From Dokdonella immobilis (GTDB taxonomy: Bacteria > Pseudomonadota > Gammaproteobacteria > Xanthomonadales > Rhodanobacteraceae), in contig NZ_FOVF01000010.1 of the NCBI RefSeq assembly GCF_900115085.1, forward strand, positions 57,314 to 121,313: a DNA stretch of 64,000 nucleotides, read 5' to 3'. Positions 44,034 to 52,607 of this stretch are shown piece by piece. Each line of letters starts with the position of its first letter. Position 1 is the first letter of the stretch. The notes under the pieces were generated by a model that was given only the letters and a program-made list of their open reading frames with translations, was not told the DNA's origin and searched no databases. Made by a program: the position numbers and the translations under genes.

Positions 44034-45878
44034 ATGACCATGACCCCCATCACCGCCACCAACGACTTCGTCATCAAATTCGCCAACGTCAACGGCTCGG
44101 GCTCTGCCTCGGCCAACGAGATGTTCGCGAAATCGATCCTGCGCATGGGCGTCCCTGTCAGCCCGCGCAACATCTTCCCGTCCAACATCCAGGGCCTGCC
44201 GACCTGGTACGAAGTGCGCGTCAACGAAGCCGGCTGGCTCGGCCGCCGCGGCGGCGTCGACCTGATGGTTGCGATGAACCCGCAGACCTGGGAGGCCGAC
44301 GTCAAGGAAATCGAAACCGGCGGCTATCTCTTCTACGACAACAGCAAGCCGCTGCCGAAATCCCGCTTCCGCGAAGACGTCACCACCATCGGCATGCCGC
44401 TGACCCACATCAGCAATGCCACCTATGACGATCCGCGCCAGCGCCAGCTGTTCAAGAACATCATCTACGTCGGCGCCGTCGCGCAGCTGCTCGGCATGGA
44501 CGCGGAGGTCATCGAAACCCTGATCAAGCAGCAATACAAGGCCAAGGCCAAGCTGCTCGACGCCAATATCCATGCCCTCCATCTCGGTATGGATCACGCG
44601 AAAGAGCACCTCAAACCGATCGGCCTGCGCGTGCAGAAGGCCGACAACGTCGGCGACAAGATCTTCATCGACGGCAACAGCGCCGCCGCGCTCGGTTGCG
44701 TCTACGGCGGCGCCACGGTCTGCGCCTGGTATCCGATCACGCCGTCCTCCTCATTGGCCGAAGCGTTCCAGTCCTACTGTCAGAAATATCGCGTGGATCC
44801 GGAAACCGGCAAGAACCGCTACGCAATCATTCAGGCCGAGGACGAAATCGCCTCGATCGGCATCGTCACCGGCGCCGGCTGGAACGGTGCGCGCGCCTTC
44901 ACCACCACCTCGGGCCCCGGCGTCTCGCTGATGAACGAGTTCATCGGCCTCGCCTACTTCGCCGAGATCCCGGTCACCATCATCGACGTGCAACGCGGCG
45001 GCCCCTCGACCGGCATGCCGACCCGCACCCAGCAATCGGACATCCTCGCTGCGGCCTACGCCTCGCACGGCGACACCAAGCACGTCCTGCTGCTGCCCGA
45101 AGATCCGAACGAATGCTTCGAGTTCTCGGCCCAGGCACTCGACCTCGCCGACCGCCTGCAGACGCCGATCTTCGTCATGACCGACCTCGACATCGGCATG
45201 AACCAGCGCCTCTGCGCGCCGTTCACCTGGGACGACACGCGCGACTACGACCGCGGCAAGGTCATGACCGCCGAGGAACTCGAGGCGGGCAGGGACTTCG
45301 GCCGCTACAAGGATGTCGACGGCGATGGCATTCCGTACCGCACCTATCCCGGCACGCACCCGTCCAAGGGCAGCTACTTCACCCGCGGCACCTCGCGCGA
45401 TCCATATGCGCGCTACTCCGAACGCGGCCCCGACTACATCTACAATATGGAGCGCCTGCTGCAGAAGTTCGACACGGCCAAATCGCTCGTGCCGCAACCG
45501 ATCCTGCGCACGGCGAAGAAGAAGGCGAGCTTCGGCGCCATCTACTACGGTTCGACCAGCCCGTCGATGGACGAAGCTATCACCGTGCTCGAAGCCCAGG
45601 ACCTGCACCTCGACACGCTGCGCATCCGCGCCTTCCCGTTCCCCGAATCGGTACGCCAGTTCGTGCTCTCGCACGAGCGCGTGTTCCTGATCGAACAGAA
45701 CCGCGACGCCCAGCTGCGCAGTCTGCTGATCAACGAGTTCGACCTCGACCCGGCCCGCGTCATCAAGATCCTCCACTACGACGGCACCCCGATCACCGCC
45801 CGCTTCATCGCCCGCGCCATCGCCGAGCACATGCGCGGCGCCAGCGTCTCCGCGCAAGCTTCGGAGACGGTCGCATGA
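44034..45878 (+). CDS. 2-oxoacid:acceptor (ferredoxin) oxidoreductase, fused gamma-alpha subunit
   Basis: A 614-residue fusion: the gamma domain (residues 10-190; VIKFANVNGSGSASANEMFA, NIQGLPTWYEVRVNEAGWLG) followed by the alpha (pyrimidine-binding) domain starting near FIDGNSAAALGCVYGGATVC, with WYPITPSSSLAEAF, EDEIASIGIVTGAGWNGARA and TTSGPGVSLMNEFIGLAY. It decarboxylates a 2-oxoacid such as 2-oxoglutarate to the acyl-CoA with reduction of ferredoxin, together with the beta subunit. The exact 2-oxoacid cannot be read. Its Shine-Dalgarno-like purine tract belongs to a palindromic repeat. Confidence 0.92.
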   Translation: MTMTPITATNDFVIKFANVNGSGSASANEMFAKSILRMGVPVSPRNIFPSNIQGLPTWYEVRVNEAGWLGRRGGVDLMVAMNPQTWEADVKEIETGGYLFYDNSKPLPKSRFREDVTTIGMPLTHISNATYDDPRQRQLFKNIIYVGAVAQLLGMDAEVIETLIKQQYKAKAKLLDANIHALHLGMDHAKEHLKPIGLRVQKADNVGDKIFIDGNSAAALGCVYGGATVCAWYPITPSSSLAEAFQSYCQKYRVDPETGKNRYAIIQAEDEIASIGIVTGAGWNGARAFTTTSGPGVSLMNEFIGLAYFAEIPVTIIDVQRGGPSTGMPTRTQQSDILAAAYASHGDTKHVLLLPEDPNECFEFSAQALDLADRLQTPIFVMTDLDIGMNQRLCAPFTWDDTRDYDRGKVMTAEELEAGRDFGRYKDVDGDGIPYRTYPGTHPSKGSYFTRGTSRDPYARYSERGPDYIYNMERLLQKFDTAKSLVPQPILRTAKKKASFGAIYYGSTSPSMDEAITVLEAQDLHLDTLRIRAFPFPESVRQFVLSHERVFLIEQNRDAQLRSLLINEFDLDPARVIKILHYDGTPITARFIARAIAEHMRGASVSAQASETVA

Positions 45879-45925
45879 GCAACCTGGCTCAGACATCGCC
45901 AATCTTGCGCGCAATTCAAAAGAAC

Positions 45926-46015
45926 CGTCATTCCAGCGCAGGCTGGAATCCAGTTCTTGTTTTTTTCTCTGTAAATCAAGCGCAGAACTGGATCCCAGCC
46001 TACGCTGGGATGACG
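45926..46015. repeat. 90-base near-perfect palindromic element (cgtcattcc...ggatgacg)
   Basis: Left arm cgtcattccagcgcaggctg plus gaatccagttctt, right arm inverted (agaactggatcccagcc... gctgggatgacg), around a T-rich centre. A MITE-like or hairpin repeat of a type widespread in gammaproteobacteria, placed between the alpha and beta subunit genes. Confidence 0.88.
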
Positions 46016-46035
46016 AGCAGGACCGAGCCCAGCAA

Positions 46036-47091
46036 ATGACCTACATCACCAAGCCCAAGCTCCACCATCCGACCCTGCCCAAGAACGCGCTCTGCCACAC
46101 AAGACGCGACTACGAAGGCAAGATCTCCACCCTCTGCGCCGGCTGCGGCCACGACTCGATTTCAGCGGCCATCATCCAGGCCTGCTGGGAACTCAACGTC
46201 GAACCACACCGCGTAGCCAAGCTCTCCGGCATCGGCTGCAGCTCAAAGACCCCCGACTACTTCCTCGGCCAGTCGCATGGCTTCAACACCGTACACGGCC
46301 GCATGCCCTCGGTACTGACCGGCGCCAACCTCGCCAACCGCGATCTGCTCTATCTCGGCGTCTCCGGCGATGGCGACTCCGCCTCGATCGGCATGGGCCA
46401 GTTCGTCCACGCCATGCGCCGCGGCGTCAACATGGTCTACATCGTCGAGAACAACGGCGTCTACGGCCTGACCAAGGGCCAGTTCTCGGCCACCGCCGAC
46501 GAAGGCTCGATGTCGAAGAAGGGCGTGAAGAACACCGACTCGCCGATCGACCTGATCGGCCTCGCCCTGCAACTCGGGGCCACGTACGTCGCGCGCAGCT
46601 TCTCAGGCGACAAGGCCCAACTCGTACCGCTGATCAAGGGCGCCATCCTGCACCAGGGCGCTGCCTTCCTCGATGTCATCAGCCCCTGCGTCGCCTTCAA
46701 CAACCACGCCGGCAGCACCAAGAGCTACGAATACGTCCGCGAACACAACGACGCCGTCAACCGCCTCGACGTCATCCCGACCCGCGAAGAAATCCAGGTC
46801 GACTACGAACCCGGCGAAACCATCGAAGTCGCCCAGCACGACGGCTCAACCCTGCGCCTCCACAAGCTCCATTCCCACTACAACCCCTGCGACCACATCG
46901 CCGCCACCAACTATGTGCAGCAGCATCATGCAAGAGGGGAGGTGGTGACGGGGTTGCTGTACGTCGATCCGGAGCCTTCGGATTTGCATAGCCACCTTGG
47001 GACTGTGCAAGTTCCGCTCAATCGGCTGGAGGTGAGGGAGTTGAGCCCGGGGCGCGAGGTGTTGGAGAGGATCAATGGGGGGTTGAGGTGA
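46036..47091 (+). CDS. 2-oxoacid:ferredoxin oxidoreductase, beta (TPP-binding) subunit
   Basis: A 351-residue thiamine-diphosphate subunit. Landmarks: STLCAGCGHDSISAAIIQA, KLSGIGCSSKTPDYFLG, HGFNTVHGRMPSVLTGANLA, the TPP/metal motif GVSGDGDSASIGMGQ followed by ENNGVYGLTKGQFSA, and FLDVISPCVAFNNH. Pairs with the gamma-alpha subunit. The last 55 codons (from about 46925) switch from C-ending to G-rich codons (ggg, gtg, agg, ttg), unlike the rest of the gene, while the protein stays plausible. This lies just before the AT-rich island. Confidence 0.92.
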   Translation: MTYITKPKLHHPTLPKNALCHTRRDYEGKISTLCAGCGHDSISAAIIQACWELNVEPHRVAKLSGIGCSSKTPDYFLGQSHGFNTVHGRMPSVLTGANLANRDLLYLGVSGDGDSASIGMGQFVHAMRRGVNMVYIVENNGVYGLTKGQFSATADEGSMSKKGVKNTDSPIDLIGLALQLGATYVARSFSGDKAQLVPLIKGAILHQGAAFLDVISPCVAFNNHAGSTKSYEYVREHNDAVNRLDVIPTREEIQVDYEPGETIEVAQHDGSTLRLHKLHSHYNPCDHIAATNYVQQHHARGEVVTGLLYVDPEPSDLHSHLGTVQVPLNRLEVRELSPGREVLERINGGLR

Positions 47092-47147
47092 GTTTCATTC
47101 GAGTGTCGCTAGGAACTTCGTGCGAATAGGGAATCTCGGAAGTACAA

Positions 47148-49265
47148 GTGGGTCAGCCATCGCTCGGCGCAATTGAATTGCGCAAAACATCTCAAGCTAG
47201 CAGGGCAGCCTATCAAATGCCAGAATCAAAAGTCGCCAGCGGGAGCTTCTTCTATTTGCAAGCACCTGAAACCCAGGAGAGCCACGACCTAATCGCCGAG
47301 ATTGAGCGTTGGAGCGACGAAAATAAAACTCAGGTCTACGTTGTGGATTCTCCGTTGGGCGACAGCAGATATGAGTATGCCTACAAGCAAGTTCTTGTCA
47401 TTCTAATCCCAAAACGTAAACTTACGTTTATTAACTATGGATCGAGCGAGTCCCAATTTTCTGAATACGTAGAGGACTTTCTTGAGGATCTTGGGACGCT
47501 CTCCGATAAGTATCGATATCGTGATGCCATTGGGCGGCCAAGAAAATGGAGGGAGAGACTAGTTGCTTCCTTTAGAAGCGATGAATTCTCAAGTTTCGAG
47601 AATTTAGAGCAAGCGTTGAGAATAGAAAATGCACGTGACCAGCGTGTAGGTGAATTGCTTATCTCGCTACTTACTGGAAGTATCAATGATGTCGCCCGAG
47701 TTCGGGTTGATGTGCCCGAGAATAGACTTGACAAGGTTAAGAGAAAAATACTTCTTTTCGATGGCGAGCAAACGCGATTCATATATTTAAAGCCAAACAA
47801 GTCACCGACGAGGATTCAGGGTCTTTCTGGTACAGGGAAAACTGAGCTTCTTTTCCACAAATTAAAGGAGTTGTACGTAGGCGAGGATGAAGCTCGAGTT
47901 GTACTTACGTGCCACAACAAAATTTTGGCAGACAATCTTCGGCGCCGAATTCCAGATTTCTTTGATTTCATGAAAGTTGAGCAGCAAATCAAGTGGAATG
48001 AGAGGCTCTGGTGTGTGCATGCGTGGGGTTCAAGTTCAGCGCCAAATTCCGGAACGTATCGCTACATTTGCTTCAAGTACGGCATTCCGTTCATGTCTTG
48101 GAGCAAGTCAACACCATTCTCTAAAGTCTGTGAGGTCGCCCTTGAATTCCTGAGTCGTCTTGAGAGTCCAGAGCCAATCTTTGACTATATATTGATTGAT
48201 GAGAGTCAGGATTTTCCTGAATCCTTCTTCGCACTTTGTGCGGCTGTCACTAGAAGGGCGGTATATATCGCCGGTGACATTTTTCAGAGCATTTTTGACG
48301 ATTCAATTGTGCGGAGTATTTCGCCCGATTTTTTGCTGAGTAAGGTCTATAGGACAGACCCCAGAACACTCATGTTTGCTCACGCGCTCGGAATGGGATT
48401 ATTTGAAGACACAAAGCTGAGATGGTTGGAAGATGAGGAGTGGAAAGCTTGTGGGTATAAGGTTGAAAAAACGAATAAAGGCCAAGAGTACCAACTATCA
48501 CGAGAGCCGATTCGAAGATTTGAGGATATCGAGGATGAAAAGAAGCCGAGCGTAGAAATTTGCGAGGTAGGAGGCAGGTTCTATTCTGCGGCAGTCGAAG
48601 AGACTATTCGGTTGGTAAGGAAGATCATTGAAGAAAATCCGACTGTAACGCCGGAAGACGTAGGGATCATCTTGCTCGACAACAATAGCGCTGTTTATGA
48701 GTTCGCAGACCTCTTGCAGCAGCTGGTTCCTCGTGAAACAGGCTGGGAGGTCAATAAGGCATATGAGACAAAGCAGAAGACGCCTGGCTCATTATTTTTG
48801 AGCAATAGAAACAACGTGAAGGGGCTGGAGTTCCCTTATGTAATTTGCGTAACAGAGAAAATCACGAACTTCTATTCATATAGAAACGCTTTGTATATGA
48901 CATTAACCAGATCGTTTCTTCAGTCGTATATCGTCCTATCAGCCGAACCGAATAAGAAGATTTTGCCTAGCATCCGTGCTGGCCTCGACATGATTAACTC
49001 TGACGGATGCATCAAAGTTTCGCGTCCCGATGATGAAGAGCGCGCTAGAATCAATACAACCATAAAAGTGTCTGGGTCAAATGTTTCCTTTTACGATTTC
49101 ATGGAGTCAATCTTTAATAGTTTGAAGGTATTGCCCTTATTTAGGCCAAAAATCATGGAGGTAGTGAAGACCACGTTTGGAGACAACTGGGAAGAGGCAG
49201 AAGTGATTGAAACCGTTGAGTTTGTGTATGAACGGATGCAAAGGGGCGGCGGTGAAGAGGTTTAG
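47148..49265 (+). CDS. superfamily-1 (UvrD/Rep-like) helicase-type ATPase, island gene A
   Basis: A 705-residue protein. Residues about 20-200 form an unrecognised N-terminal domain (FFYLQAPETQESHDLIAEIE, VLVILIPKRKLTFINYG). The ATPase follows: Walker A QGLSGTGKTELL (G225, K231, T232), motif Ia VVLTCHNKILADNLRRR, motif II DYILIDESQDFPES (D351-D355), motif III YIAGDIFQSIFDD, LSKVYRTDPRTL, motif V NRNNVKGLEFPYVICV and motif VI RNALYMTLTRSFLQSYIVLS. The motif set is complete. Start is GTG 47148 with GGAAG six bases upstream; ATG 47217 is an alternative. Base composition is far more AT-rich than all neighbours, indicating recent transfer. It overlaps the next gene. Confidence 0.87.
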   Translation: MGQPSLGAIELRKTSQASRAAYQMPESKVASGSFFYLQAPETQESHDLIAEIERWSDENKTQVYVVDSPLGDSRYEYAYKQVLVILIPKRKLTFINYGSSESQFSEYVEDFLEDLGTLSDKYRYRDAIGRPRKWRERLVASFRSDEFSSFENLEQALRIENARDQRVGELLISLLTGSINDVARVRVDVPENRLDKVKRKILLFDGEQTRFIYLKPNKSPTRIQGLSGTGKTELLFHKLKELYVGEDEARVVLTCHNKILADNLRRRIPDFFDFMKVEQQIKWNERLWCVHAWGSSSAPNSGTYRYICFKYGIPFMSWSKSTPFSKVCEVALEFLSRLESPEPIFDYILIDESQDFPESFFALCAAVTRRAVYIAGDIFQSIFDDSIVRSISPDFLLSKVYRTDPRTLMFAHALGMGLFEDTKLRWLEDEEWKACGYKVEKTNKGQEYQLSREPIRRFEDIEDEKKPSVEICEVGGRFYSAAVEETIRLVRKIIEENPTVTPEDVGIILLDNNSAVYEFADLLQQLVPRETGWEVNKAYETKQKTPGSLFLSNRNNVKGLEFPYVICVTEKITNFYSYRNALYMTLTRSFLQSYIVLSAEPNKKILPSIRAGLDMINSDGCIKVSRPDDEERARINTTIKVSGSNVSFYDFMESIFNSLKVLPLFRPKIMEVVKTTFGDNWEEAEVIETVEFVYERMQRGGGEEV

Positions 49266-49893
49266 TTTTGACTTGGATGCCTACCAAGCACAACGCCTAT
49301 TTTCTCCAATTCGCGATAAGAGAGGCTCGATCTCTCTTTGGATGAACAGCATGAAGATCATGAGCGTCAATGCGCCATCTCCACGAGATGTTGTGGCGAC
49401 GCTATCACTTGTTGTTTCGAAGATGAGCCGACTTTTTCTTTGTTCGGAAACAAAGGTTTTCTCTCTGAACTTTCCCTTTCACGTATATGATCAGAACGGA
49501 TTCATCGGATTCAAATCCAGGAATTGCGGGGATATCGATAGTCGCGTGACATCGGAGATCCTGTCTCTTGTTGATTCATTTCAGGTTTTAGAGAAGTCGG
49601 ATGTTTATGGTTTTTCTGAACCAATAATGGATAGCTGTGAAGTTTGTCCAGATTCATGGGTTCTGTTGCGTGACCTTATGTTATGTGAGGATGGATATTT
49701 GAGGTACGACAATGACCTAGCCCGAGCAAATGGTCATCTTCATCCGCGACATCATGTGGATTTCTTTTACACAGGTTCGTCTACTTTGAAGGTGGGTTCC
49801 GCTGCTCAGTTCGAAGTCGAAGATCTCGTAAATTTGTGCGATGTGAATACGGAATGCCTGTACTTCGTCCCTTCCAAGAACATTGGGACTTGA
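49252..49893 (+). CDS. DUF2290-like protein, island gene B
   Basis: A 213-residue cytosolic protein. The C-terminal part, MLCEDGYLRYDNDLAR then GHLHPRHHVDFFYTGSSTLKVG, resembles from memory the DUF2290 pattern (Tyr-x-Arg-x-Asp, later His-Pro-x-His-His-x-Asp and a strand ending in a Lys-x-Gly). The N-terminal part (DLDAYQAQRLFSPIRDKRGS) is not recognised. Start is GTG 49252 (AAGGGG just upstream), overlapping the helicase stop by 14 bases, so the two are one translational unit; ATG 49228 is possible. Composition is AT-rich like gene A. No function is known; the clustered His residues could be catalytic or metal-binding. Confidence 0.65.
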   Translation: MKRFSFDLDAYQAQRLFSPIRDKRGSISLWMNSMKIMSVNAPSPRDVVATLSLVVSKMSRLFLCSETKVFSLNFPFHVYDQNGFIGFKSRNCGDIDSRVTSEILSLVDSFQVLEKSDVYGFSEPIMDSCEVCPDSWVLLRDLMLCEDGYLRYDNDLARANGHLHPRHHVDFFYTGSSTLKVGSAAQFEVEDLVNLCDVNTECLYFVPSKNIGT

Positions 49894-50566
49894 GAGTCAG
49901 GGATCGATGGGGTCAACATTTTGCCGCCAGAATCGATGCAAGGCTGGGGTCTGCGAGGCTGGAAGCTCGGGGTCAGGTCTTGAGTTTTGAATTTCTGTAG
50001 CGCTGCGGTCGCTGCTCGGAACTGATCCGGGCTGATGCGTAGTGTTTGAATATCCGGTCGGTGAGCCTGTTGAACCGTGGGCGAGTGCGGCGAATCGGTT
50101 CATGGTTCGACAGGCTCACCACGAACGGGCTTCGGACGGGCGGCACGAATCGCCGCAGCGGTGAATCGGACTGCCCCGCAAACCCGCGAACGCTCCGGGC
50201 GATCTGCCGCGTCGACTGACTTGACTGGGGCAGGCGGCCTGCACTGATGGCCCCCGGGAGTGACTTCTTCCGTTGTTGTTCGCGAACACCTCCATTCCGG
50301 GGGGGGCTGTGATCACACCTGCGGGAGACGGCAGCGCCATGATATTTCTAGTTCTTGTATCGGCCGCACTCGGCCCACTGGCAGCTGCCGCTGGGAAGTC
50401 GCCGTCAACGGCGTTGGTGGACACCCGTCAGCTCGCCAAGTCGCTCGGCGATGAGGCTCCAGTCACGGCAGCCCCGAGCCCAATCGACGCGTGCGCCGGC
50501 AACGGGATGCCGGGCGGCCTGCCCAAGGAGGGCGTTCGAACCTCCTGTACACGGGAGAACCGACCG
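49894..50566. other. gene-free stretch after the island
   Basis: No supportable gene. Composition returns to GC-rich within about 100 bases of the island end. It holds one palindromic repeat (50060-50120) and a run of eight G (50297-50304). An open frame entering the next gene from 50273 lacks coding character before 50567. Confidence 0.6.
50060..50120. repeat. inverted repeat ggtgagcctgttgaacc / ggttcgacaggctcacc
   Basis: A 17-base arm (50060-50076) and its inverse (50104-50120) with one mismatch and a 27-base loop. A common proteobacterial extragenic palindrome, located near the right boundary of the AT-rich island. Confidence 0.8.
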
Positions 50567-51907
50567 ATGAACATCGGTCCCGCGCCGTTGCGCTGCGCGC
50601 TCGCCTTGTTCGCCCAGCTCGTTGTGGCGATGCCACTCGCTGCCGATGACGGCGACGCCGATCCGAGCTTTGCCGACGGCGGCCAGATGAGCTTCGTCGT
50701 CGCCGCGCCGGCCGATGTCGGCAACCGCATCCTGGCGATCACCGCACTGGCAGACGGCGCGCTGCTGGCCACCGGCTTCGCGCGCACCGACGCCACCGGC
50801 CTCGACGTTGCAGTGGCGCGCATCACGGCAGCCGGCGTCCTCGATCCGGACTTCGGCGACCTCGGCGTTGCCGACTTCGACTTCGCCGGGAACGAGACGA
50901 TGCGGCAACTGTCGGTCGAGACGGACGGCCGCATCCTGCTTGCCGGGGACCGGAACAACGTCCACGCACTGGTTCGCCTGAGCGGCCAGGGCGATCTCGA
51001 CACGACCTTCGGCAGCGGCGGCGTCGCTGAAATCGCAAACCCGTGGCCGGCGGCCTCGGTCGGCCTCGGTCCGCTCAGCATTCGCTCGGATTCCAGCCGC
51101 GTCTATTTCGCCGGCCTCTGCAAGCTTTGCCCCGACAACGCTGCCTGGCGGCCGTACGTCCTCGCGGTCACCAGCGCGGGAGTCGCCGATCCGAGCTTCG
51201 GCGACGGCGGCTGGGCCGTGGTGCCGATGAATGTCAGCACGACCGCGCCCGTCTTCGCGCTCGACCTGGACGGTAGTGGCCGACCGATCGTCGCCGTCGG
51301 TGACGGTTCGACACCGTTGGCGTTTTGGCGGCTGACCCAGGCGGGTCAGCCTGATCCTGCCTGGGGGGACGGCGACGGTCGTGCCGATTCGGTGCACAAG
51401 ATGACAGGCCCGCTGCAGTTGCTCGTCGCAGCTGATGGCGCGCGCCTCTACGCCTACAACTCAGCGCAGGTGCGCGCTTTCCTGCCGGGTGGCGCCGTCG
51501 ACCCGGCCTTTGGCGGTGGCTTGGCGGTGCCTCTCGACGGCTTCGAGAACGACAGCCGCATCAACCGGTTCGTGTTGCAGGACGACGGCAAGCTGCTCGG
51601 CGCCGGCTGGGTGCAGCCGGACGCGCCCGGCTATGAGGACATGCTGCTGCTGCGCCTCGGCACAGATGGCGCGCCTGATCCATCCTTTCACGGTGGTGGC
51701 TACCGGCGCGTGCCCTTCGATCTGTTTGCCGGTGCGCGCGACATGGCCTACGCGCTGACCCTCTCCGTCGGCCGACCGGTGATGGCCGGCTCGGCACAGA
51801 TGCTGTTCGACGCCGCCTCGCACTGGGCGGTCGTGCGCACCGAGAACGGCCTGATCTTCGCCGACGACTTCGACGATGGCTCGACGGCCGCATGGGCCGG
51901 GCAGTGA
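50567..51907 (+). CDS. secreted delta-60 repeat protein with IFADDFD tail
   Basis: A 446-residue secreted protein. Signal peptide (LRCALALFAQLVVAMPLAAD), then about six delta-60 type repeats of 50-60 residues with DPSFADGGQ, DPDFGDLGVADFDF, DTTFGSGGVAEI, DPSFGDGGWAVV, DPAWGDGDG, DPAFGGGLAV and DPSFHGGGYRRV at their ends and RILAITALADGALLATG/GRILLAGDRNN at their starts. Predicted beta-propeller. Near the end, NGLIFADDFDDGSTAAWAGQ carries the shared tail motif followed by 11 more residues. ATG 50567 preceded by CGGGAGAA. Confidence 0.82.
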   Translation: MNIGPAPLRCALALFAQLVVAMPLAADDGDADPSFADGGQMSFVVAAPADVGNRILAITALADGALLATGFARTDATGLDVAVARITAAGVLDPDFGDLGVADFDFAGNETMRQLSVETDGRILLAGDRNNVHALVRLSGQGDLDTTFGSGGVAEIANPWPAASVGLGPLSIRSDSSRVYFAGLCKLCPDNAAWRPYVLAVTSAGVADPSFGDGGWAVVPMNVSTTAPVFALDLDGSGRPIVAVGDGSTPLAFWRLTQAGQPDPAWGDGDGRADSVHKMTGPLQLLVAADGARLYAYNSAQVRAFLPGGAVDPAFGGGLAVPLDGFENDSRINRFVLQDDGKLLGAGWVQPDAPGYEDMLLLRLGTDGAPDPSFHGGGYRRVPFDLFAGARDMAYALTLSVGRPVMAGSAQMLFDAASHWAVVRTENGLIFADDFDDGSTAAWAGQ

Positions 51908-52012
51908 GCGTGAGATTCGGCGACTCGCGGCCACGGAGACTCGGAACCAGGTCTTGAATCATCATTTTCCGATGCGTGATTCGGGGGTGATGCGAGTAGC
52001 CTTGCTGTCCCG

Positions 52013-52260
52013 CATGAGGATAACAGTCTCGTCTTCACCAGCCGCAGCTACACGCGCCTTGTTCGCAGCTATGGTCTCGAGCAGGAGTTCATCACGCCGT
52101 ATTGTCCAAAGCAGAACGGCATGGTCGAGCGCCTCATCCGAACCCTAAAAGAGCAATGCGTGCACCGGCATCGCTCTGAGAGTCAGCGACATGTCAGTCG
52201 AACGATCAGCGATTGGATCCAGTTCTACAACACCGAGCGCCGGGTCGCGACCCCATTTGA
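52013..52260 (+). pseudogene. IS3-family transposase (OrfB) remnant
   Basis: The plus frame starting at 52019 reads DNSLVFTSRSYTRLVRSYG, EFITPYCPKQNGMVERLIR, then TLKEQCVHRH ... WIQFYNTERR: the last part of the DDE integrase core with the catalytic Asp in D-N-S and Glu in MVER. The 5' half is absent and the family-like sequence ends at 52260, where unrelated sequence follows in frame to a stop at 52447. It is a decayed fragment. The rest of the 700-base gap 51908-52607 holds nothing I recognise. Confidence 0.85.
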
Positions 52261-52607
52261 GGGAAAAATGTCGGCAACGAAGGGGAGTCTCGCCGCATTC
52301 CGTGTCGGGTTCGGTCCTGGGCTGAAAGGCCAGCCTGGGCTTACGGGCACAAGGGGATGGACGGGAAGCCGGCTCGGAAGTGGCGAGGCAGCCGTCAATC
52401 ACTGTTTTGATCTGGCCTCAGATGGCGGAGCAGGCTTGTCGCCATGAGCACGGGGCGCCGAGACCTCGCAGCGCACCAGCCGCGCCATTCCGATCATCGC
52501 TGAATCGGTGTCTTCGCTGCGCCACATCTCGTAGCGAATAGAGGAGATCAATCCCTTCTTTGAGGGACAACAAGGCGGTTCCCGGATCTCCGGGGTGGAT
52601 TTCGAGG

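Noticed and set aside
45875..46039. Short frame overlapping the gamma-alpha stop (MSNLAQTSPILRA...)
   Set aside because: It reads mostly through the 90-base palindrome and ends at the beta-subunit start; no conserved protein character.
50273..50566. N-terminal extension of the delta-60 repeat protein
   Set aside because: The signal peptide begins at 50567 with a ribosome site just upstream; the extension looks noncoding.
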